Shown here piece by piece: positions 57,561 through 64,000 of a DNA stretch of 64,000 nt (the first letter of the stretch is position 1; each line of letters opens with the position of its first letter). The position numbers and the translations under genes were made by a program. The notes below the pieces were generated by a model, which had not been told where the DNA came from, ran no database searches, and saw nothing but the letters and a program-made list of their open reading frames with translations. Origin of the DNA: Medicago truncatula (taxonomy: Eukaryota > Streptophyta > Magnoliopsida > Fabales > Fabaceae); the NCBI RefSeq assembly GCF_003473485.1, contig NC_053047.1, positions 2,371,001 to 2,435,000 on the forward strand. Reading direction: 5' to 3'.

Positions 57561-57608
57561 ATTGACCATTATATTTTTTTTAGAGGACTAGATATTTACC
57601 ATTATATT
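57561..57608 (-). repeat. Micro-retroposition footprint
   Basis: ATTGACCATTATATT and ATTTACCATTATATT (one mismatch) flank TTTTTTAGAGGACTAGAT. Confidence 0.55.
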
Positions 57609-57680
57609 ATAAATGTATAATGAACTGTAAACATAAAACAATACACATAATATTAGTTTAGAATTAGAATTAAAAAAAAT

Positions 57681-57757
57681 ACTAATGATATTACATTTTT
57701 TTTAGGGGACTAATGATTTTTTTTTTTGAAGGGCTTAGGGGACTAATGATATTACAT
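57681..57757 (-). repeat. Nested pair of micro-retroposition footprints
   Basis: Outer: ACTAATGATATTACAT at 57681-57696 and 57742-57757. Inner: TTAGGGGACTAATGAT at 57702-57717 and 57735-57750, flanking TTTTTTTTTTTGAAGGGC. The inner event hit the junction of the older insert (T-tract plus AGGGG) with its right target duplication. Confidence 0.7.
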
Positions 57758-57928
57758 TGAAAAGATAAATAAAGTTCATTCTATAAAGAAAAAAAACTTT
57801 AACAAACCGACATTTGTATTTTATGAGAGGAGAAAGTACAATGAAACGTGTAAACACACTTTTTCAATGACACAACACAACAAACAAAAACTATAAAGTT
57901 AAAGACTTGCAGTCAACTATGTACAAAC

Positions 57929-58845
57929 CCATTCAACACCCATATCATTTTCTCTCTTAATTCAACACCCATTCAATTTTTACCTCTCCAATGGTTTTTT
58001 CATTCAACACCCTACCCCACCACCTTTTATTTCTTATTCTTTATTTAATTTTATATTTTTGTTTTTATAATTACATAAAATTAAAATTATCGATTATAAT
58101 TAAATTAAAATAAAGATACACTTAATTTTTTTTTGTTTGTAAAAACAAAATTTATTTAAATAATTTATTTATATTTTCTTAACTTAAAATGCAATACAAC
58201 AAACTAAGCACGCAACACACAAATAGCTTAAAATGCAAGACAACAAACAAGCACACAACACACAATAATAAATGGGTAATTAGAATAATTTTGGTTGTTG
58301 AAATGGTTATTATTGGGATCCATTTCACTAAAAATAAGATTAAAATTTCACTTAGTTTGCTAATAGAAAGATAATAATAAGAAGAAGATAGTGAAAAACT
58401 TGGTTTTTTTTTCTGTGTCCAAATCAAATGAACCAAGTCTCTATTTATAGAGAAAAAAAAATCATGAATTTTTGTATAATTTTAAAAAAAAATAAAATTA
58501 ATTTACAACGAAATAATTGAGGTTAAATTATGAAAATGATAAAAATCCGGACAACCAATTAAAACGTGCCACGTGTCCTTATCTATCCAAAAATCATTTT
58601 CTCTCTCCGCGCTCTGCACGCTCACGCGCCCTGTCGGCGCGTATTGCTCACGCGCCCGTTTTCAGCGAATGGCAGCGCGCCACGTGGCAATCCGGTCTGC
58701 ATTCAATTGTGTTGAATTGGTTCAACCTCTCTCTCATCCAACACACCATTTAACTACCATTAAACACACCATTGCAATGAAAATGCTTGTTGAATGGCAC
58801 ATTAAACACACCATTGTAAATGGTCTTATAGTATTTGTTCTTCAA
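57929..58845. other. CATTCAACACCC-rich insert with an internal GC-rich island, possible MITE
   Basis: The left part repeats ATTCAACACCCAT. The right part repeats AAACACACCATTG. The centre (58565-58700) is strikingly GC-rich with GCGCG runs, bounded by GTGCCACGTGTCC and GCGCCACGTGGCA, each with a CACGTG palindrome (58570-58575 and 58681-58686). It interrupts a duplicated segment at 57928, as an inserted element would. Exact ends were not determined. Confidence 0.45.
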
Positions 58846-59265
58846 ATATAAGTGATCTAATTGATTCTTTCATACATGCCATTTGATACTATATAACCAA
58901 AGTTATAGAATATATTTTTTGACAAGATATATTTAATTATATATTAACAAAAGTTATATAATTTGATATTTTAAAAATATTCATCAAAATAAATCTAATA
59001 TCTTATATACTATCATTTGTCTTTATATAATAGTAAAAAAATATCGTTAACATACATTGCGTGAGGAGCGTACATACTATATAACTAAACTAAATAACTT
59101 ATTTTGAAAGTGATGAAATATTTGTTATTACATAGCATACAAAAGTATGACAATTCTTTCAATAAAAACAAGCATTGCAATGATAAAGCATGAACCTCGG
59201 TAACTCGATTTACATAATTTACTCCAAAAACAATGATATTTAAACACTTTACTTTTCGTATACTC

Positions 59266-59324
59266 TTTCACTATCTCATTTTTTTTTTTTGTCAAAGATT
59301 TGATATTTCACTATCTCATTTTTT
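59266..59324 (-). repeat. Micro-retroposition footprint
   Basis: TTTCACTATCTCATT plus T tract at 59266 and 59306 flanks a T tract and GTCAAAGATTTGATA. The minus-strand tail is ...TTTGAC-A(n). Confidence 0.6.
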
Positions 59325-60051
59325 GTCTCTTTATATCTTTCTTTTTATAGCATCATTAATCTATCACATCTATCATTTTACTATTTATTTGTTTCTCTCT
59401 AGTGGTACATTAAATATTGGGTGTTTGAAAAATATTTCCCATTTAGTCAAGAGAAATGATATTTAACAACAATTATTTCGACAACCCTATGTATATTGGT
59501 AAATTTTTATAAAAGCAAAAGAAAATAAAACTTCTAAAAACTATGCCCTAAAAACTATGCCAATATATTATAGGAGTATATATTTTTAGGTTGTTGAAAA
59601 AGTTGTCACAAAATAACGTCAATATATCATAACTAAATGCACAATGAAAAAGTTTAGGTAAAACCACCAACATTGTTGAAGATTTACAATAAAATCTACG
59701 TTTCAATTATATAATAATTCTGGATTTGAACGTAATAGAAGACGAAGCCATAATATTCAATCAAAAATGTTAAGAGCTTAGTGTACTAAATATCATGCTA
59801 TTAACCCATAAAAAAAAAATCTGTTTTTTATTTGTCAGAATCACTCATTGCATCAAACATCTAACTCCACCGTCCATAGCTATATACAAACAAAGAATTT
59901 TGGTCCCCATTTCTCTGTTAACACTAGCCACAAAAAGTTGTTATTTTAATATTGAAAACATATTGATTAGGTTTTTGTTCGTTACGAGCATAGGATTGAG
60001 AGTCAATCAAAATGATATTAATAATTAGGCGAAAAAACGTATTAGACTTGG

Positions 60052-60262
60052 CCATGTTTGGATAAACAAATATTTTACAACTCATAAGCATTTATCATTA
60101 TAAGTCATTGTGTATAAGTTTTCTATAATAAAATATAAGTAATTTTTATAAGCTATTTTGAAGAATTTATGAAAATGAACTGATAATAGTTTATTAACAA
60201 TATCATATGTTTTTTCAAACATTATCGATAAATGAGCTTAAATAAATCAATTCAAACAAAAG
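60052..60262. repeat. AAGCTCAAATAA-family palindromic repeat
   Basis: It starts CCATGTTTGGATAAACAAAT, contains TTATCATTATAAGTCATTG and ends GAGCTTAAATAAATCAATTC. It is a diverged copy of the GMPPA-like intron family. Confidence 0.55.
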
Positions 60263-60859
60263 TTCACTTATACTAATAATGTGACAGTTTTCAAATCCGC
60301 AGATCATTAGTTTCATTTCTTAGGACACAAAATACATGTATATATGCACTTTCCTATTTACTAAGTATTATAGAAAGAAAAAAAGAAAGTATTATGCTAT
60401 GTTAAACCAAACAAAAAATTAGGGTTTTGTGCACTTGAAGGGAGGGAGGTTTTTTTTCTATATATTCTTTTGGTGTTGCGGTGGTTTTAGTTTGTAATGG
60501 TTTGATGCAGTAAAAATACCCGCATGCGCGCCAGTTTTTTTAGGCGAAAGATTGGATGTAGAAAGGTCTTCTACTGCAGCACTAAGAACATATATTAAAA
60601 TAAGTAAAAGTACAAAAAGAGGGGGCATAAACCAAAATCATCAATTAAAAGAAAAGCGGAGCAAAAGAAAGACCAAGTCATATAGAGCTACCTAAAAGTA
60701 AGTAAGACCACAACTCGCCAAATAACTAGCAAGGCTAACAGTTGGAAACACCTATTTTAAACCCTTTGTTTGTCTCAACTTGATGTTATTTTAATTTGTT
60801 CTTCTTCTTTCTTAGAACCACCAACTGAAATTGCTTTCTTCCTTCCGAGCCATAACAGC

Positions 60860-61221
60860 TCAGGAATCACTCAAAAAATCCATAGTTTGTTAGGCCTCAA
60901 TATGAACAAGTCCTAAAACTTGCATGTCATCATGAATAACATTTTCATTGAAGTTTGACAAGTCAGAGTCCAATACCACTATAGACTTACCAAAAGCGTC
61001 TTGAACTTGATAACCCAAAGAGTGAGTGTACGTGGTACTACTTCCCCGTGCATGTCTTCACGAAAGAAAGTGTCATCTGAATCCGATTCAGCTACTTCAT
61101 TGCGATTCATTTCAATTTTTTCTTGATCCGATGAAGAAAATTCTTGTAAAACAATGTTATCTCCTAACTCCATATTAGGAATATGATCAACAACATGAGT
61201 TTCTTTGTTCTTTGTTTCCAT
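60860..61221 (-). pseudogene. Unassigned frame-shifted protein remnant
   Basis: Minus-strand 61221-60979 encodes METKNKETHVVDHIPNMELG, then an acidic Ser/Asp/Glu stretch (SSSDQEKIEM ... AESDSDDTFF). It then reads on out of frame as SLGYQVQDAFGKSIVVLDSD and NFNENVIHDDMQVLGLVHIEA before a stop. Two overlapping open frames suggest one frameshift in an older coding sequence. I do not recognise the family, and a chance ORF is possible. Confidence 0.3.
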
Positions 61222-61304
61222 TATCTCTTTCCACTGTATGCAACATTTTTCCCATGCTTCAACTTGTTACCATAGGTATATAATGACGTAAGCACTCCTG
61301 CTTG

Positions 61305-61605
61305 ATTTATACTATGACAAGGTAAATGAATTTTTGTTTAAAATTTCAATAATTTTTTTTAAAAATAGCTTATATTATCCAACTGTCAATTTCTTCTAAT
61401 ATTTATTTACAGTAACCAATTATAATAAAGTACTAGAAGTAATATTACGTTGAAAAATAAAATCAAACTTTTTTTTAAAAAAAATTCTTTAACAAACCGA
61501 CATTTGTATTTTATGGCTGCGGAAGTACAATGAAACGTGTACATATACACATATTTAGAAAAAGTTTATAAAGTCAAAAACTTAGAGTCAACTATGTACA
61601 AACCT
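61305..61605. repeat. Second copy of the 57.3-57.9 kb duplicated segment
   Basis: See 57330-57930. This copy lacks the CATTCAACACCC-rich insert and so gives the pre-insertion sequence at its right edge. Confidence 0.55.
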
Positions 61606-61910
61606 TCACTGTTTCATACCTAGACTTGAGAAATCTGTCTTACGTAGATTTCTGTGTGCTGCATTGCGTGTGTGTGTAAAGTACAAATAATGTATAAATC
61701 AAGTGATATAATTATTAATACTTGCTAAAAAAAAAAGGTAATTAATACAAAAATGCAAAGTACATGGCGTGCCATAAAATTAAAAATATAGACAATAGTT
61801 TAAAGCATATCAACTATTTATTGAGGGAGAACTTTGTCATTTGCTGTGGTTTTACCATATTCAAATCATTAATTTTCTAGTTGATAGTAGAAAATAGTCC
61901 ATTCACACTA

Positions 61911-62015
61911 AAAAAACATACTATCTGTTCTCGTGAACTTTATTCAGTTCGTAGGTGATAATATAATATATGGATCTAAGGTACAAACTTCGACCACAAA
62001 AAAAAAAAAAAAACA
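61911..62015 (+). repeat. Decayed tRNA-like SINE with poly(A) tail
   Basis: CTCGTGAACTTTATTCAGTTCG, then ATAATATATGGATCTAAGGTAC and CAAACTTCGACCAC, then about 17 A. It follows the plus-strand order of 79-162. AAAAAACATA occurs at both edges (near 61911 and at the end of the A tract). Confidence 0.5.
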
Positions 62016-62631
62016 TAACACCTACACAAAAACGAAAAAAATGTGTTAAAATAACCAAAGGTCACGACTCACTACAACCCAAACAAATTAGAGGTTGAGT
62101 ACAACACTATTGATTCAAATTATAGGGAATACCTTAAACCTTCAGTAAACACTAAGACAACACTTTAAACTTTTTTCTAATAGGTGAGAATCATTAAACT
62201 CTTCTTGTTGGAAATTAATAATATTTCGAAACATCAAAATAGAAAAAATACATGAAAACCAAATGCCAAGAAACTTCAAAATATAGGGAGTGTGTTTATC
62301 TCTAGGTTTTATGTTTGAATTTCTCAAATACCAATAATACATGTGTTGGATCGGTATACATAGAGCTTTGTTCTCACTTCAATTGAGTTCATGTTAGTGG
62401 ATGGTGAAATTGATCTACAGGATTAGTCGCTTCAATCCGCATCAAAAATCTATGACTTGGTGGAAAGACGTATTATATATTTGTTATGGCCACACACTTA
62501 AAAGGAGAGTATATTATTTCAAAAGCCAACCAAATACACACTAAACTCACAAGTAGGCGTTTCTTTATTCATTTTGAAGTCAGATACCTTTTGTACTCTT
62601 TTTCCTGTTGGTGAGTTAGGTACTCTCATGG

Positions 62632-63612
62632 TTGTCGAACTTGCAAGTAGACTCGTAGATTTGTACAAATTTACGAGTCTAGGAGGCAAAAATGAGTGAT
62701 ATCGCGCATGAAATCAATTTTATGATAAACTTGATATACTAGTGGTAGACTCATACTGACTCGAATAGACTCGTGAGTCTAAGGCGAGTTTATGAGTCCA
62801 TAAGGCTTTTTGAAAAGAGAAATAAACAATATTATTTATATAAAAAACGGCACAAACTAAAAAAAAAAAATCATTTTTTTAAAAAATCAATGAATAATTT
62901 AGGAATAACTCTCACTCTAATATCATCGACGACGAACTCACTTTTACTTCATAGACGATATTTTTTCCTTCATTGACAATTTTTCTCTGGCATTCTCTTG
63001 ATATGAGTCGCGTTCGTCTCTCTTTCTTCATTAGGTTTTTGTTTTGTTTTCACTTCTCTTGTTTCATAAACGACATTTTGATAATGCACAAGATTTTAAG
63101 GTGCTTTGGATATTTGAAGTCATTAACATACATGTTTTATGATTTTTTGCTTCATGTAGGAACTTTTTTTCCTCCTTTTTTTAATAACTTTAATTTTTTT
63201 TTAGTGTCCTTGCAAATGGTATGTGAGAGTTAAGGGGTGCCAACATCATTGGTATATCATAGCTTTCACAATCTTTAGAAAAATAGTCAATGTTTAAGAA
63301 GGAACTAGGACCTTATCTACTTACTATATTCTTTCTTGTTTTATTCAGATTTTTTTTTTATAACAAGTTTGTTATGGAGTACGAAATTTGAATTTTTATA
63401 ATAACTTGTGTTTTTTTACAGTGTATTAACTTGTTGTATGTGCGCACGTGTGTCATTTAAAAGATTTTTATATATTATTTGTCAATTGCATGATTTTTTA
63501 AAGTCATTTTTAATTTTTCATAGACTCATACAGGTCTACGATTTGAGTTTAAGAGTCAAGTCACAAACCATTTACGAGTTTGTGTAGACTCGCTAGTCTG
63601 ACAACTTGGTTA
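62632..63612. other. Possible non-autonomous DNA element with GACTCG-rich ends
   Basis: The left end GGTTGTCGAACTTGCAAG, AGTAGACTCGTAGA mirrors the right end, whose complement reads AAGTTGTCAGACTAGCGAG. Both ends are rich in GACTCG, GAGTTTACG and related words. A similar left end (CTGTCAAACTCGAGTTAACT) lies near 12958 in a GMPPA-like intron. No convincing target duplication was found. Confidence 0.35.
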
Positions 63613-63797
63613 TGAGTTTTGTATATTAGGAAATGAGTGGAAAATTCCATTTATTTATTTTGTGAGCAATAAGTTTGAATGGTGATAGAAAAGGGATTGC
63701 AACTTGCAAGTATAAAGATGCTAGTTTCTCAATAATATAATACAATAGAAAAATCACTATTGTCACTTATGAATAAGAAATCTATTTACTCAAAGAA

Positions 63798-63867
63798 ACT
63801 AGTAGGGACAATGCATAATATATGTGAAGTATGTGGTTCAAACTTCAATCATCACAAAAAAAAAAAA
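63798..63867 (+). repeat. 5'-truncated tRNA-like SINE with poly(A) tail
   Basis: ACTAGTAGGGACAATGCATA, then ATATATGTGAAG, then GTGGTTCAAACTTCAATCATC and about 13 A. Same family as 28388-28476. No clear target duplication. Confidence 0.5.
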
Positions 63868-64000
63868 TGCTAGTTAGATTAATTTGAATTTTGATGGCAA
63901 TTTTTTTTAAAAATGGACGTTTAAATTCTAATTTAAAATATCCAAGCTTTAAGAAATTAGTAGTTTATTACACACACACGAAGGTTGTAGTTTGTGCGCC

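Larger units (their letters stand above)
57330..57930. repeat. Diverged duplicate of 61305-61605
   Basis: Shared order: TTTATACTATGACA-AGGTAAAT, CGACTGTCAAT or CAACTGTCAAT, TTTAACAAACCGACATTTG, AAGTACAATGAAACGTGTA and GAGTCAACTATGTACAAACC (CAGTC in the left copy). Similarity stops at the same base on the right, 57928 and 61604, just where a CATTCAACACCC-rich insert begins in the left copy. Confidence 0.6.
54204..64000. other. Long gene-free region right of the GATL gene
   Basis: I found no intact gene from 54204 to the window end. It holds SINEs, micro-footprints, a LINE 3' remnant, the 57-58.8 kb duplication and insert, the unassigned remnant at 60860-61221, and AT-rich DNA. The 56833-57265 stretch (starting TTGTTTGGGAGTTTGGAG and ending CTCCAAACTCGCAAACAAAG) has complementary ends like a MITE. 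Confidence 0.5.

Noticed and set aside
58179..58436. Hydrophobic ORF of 85 aa on the minus strand
   Set aside because: Low-complexity AT-rich sequence inside a repeat-like insert, with no conserved motif or splice partners.
62773..63233. Adjacent ORFs of 67 and 86 aa
   Set aside because: AT-rich frames rich in Phe, Leu and Lys inside a probable DNA element. No domain or joining splice sites were found.

Overview
This window is nuclear DNA from a flowering plant. The genes are split by GT-AG introns, intergenic DNA is very AT-rich, and short transposons and retroposons are dense. The intron and intergenic repeat families, together with the protein sequences, look like a legume and most like Medicago. 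That species-level reading is inference from memory, not a search.

I could rebuild seven genes and one transposon gene exon by exon, with reading frame kept across every junction. From left to right: a full-length ABCB transporter of the ABCB15 type (489-6287, +, 7 exons, 1273 aa); a GMPPA/KONJAC-type GDP-mannose pyrophosphorylase homologue (9406-15294, +, 15 exons, 414 aa, one GC-AG intron); Golgi alpha-mannosidase II (24559-17459, -, 4 exons, 1150 aa); a small type-C-like response regulator with an altered acidic pocket (30079-31089, +, 151 aa); a four-helix membrane protein of unknown function (41824-41147, -, 184 aa); a plastid-type DUF760 protein (47521-51948, +, 5 exons, 356 aa); and an intronless GATL-type GT8 glycosyltransferase (54203-53085, -, 372 aa). 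The GMPPA homologue and mannosidase II converge. Three products act in mannose, N-glycan or cell-wall polysaccharide metabolism, but nothing suggests they are co-regulated.

The transposon gene lies in an apparently intact, autonomous Mutator-like element (35392-38983). It has long terminal inverted repeats, a perfect 9-bp target duplication and an unbroken 739-aa FAR1/MURA-type transposase. Other elements with recognisable ends are two non-autonomous hAT elements with 8-bp target duplications (8419-9084 and 32287-32765), a 766-bp non-autonomous MULE (33978-34743), a Helitron candidate (40100-40896), a 5'-truncated LINE with a 22-bp target duplication (7238-7915), and several tRNA-like SINEs with target duplications.

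The most unusual patterns are these. (1) There is a swarm of 9-30 bp insertions made of little more than a poly(A) tail, each flanked by a 10-19 bp direct repeat; they look like extreme 5'-truncated SINE insertions, and one sits inside the target duplication of another. (2) The mannosidase II first intron has grown by tandem duplication that captured the 3' end of exon 1 twice, leaving decayed pseudo-exons that still carry part of the catalytic motif. (3) A hairpin with arms of about 450 bp lies at 26719-27647. (4) A tandem duplication near 39.1-40.0 kb has a different retroposon insertion in each copy. I saw no CRISPR array, rRNA gene or canonical tRNA gene. No wholly novel multi-gene system is visible.
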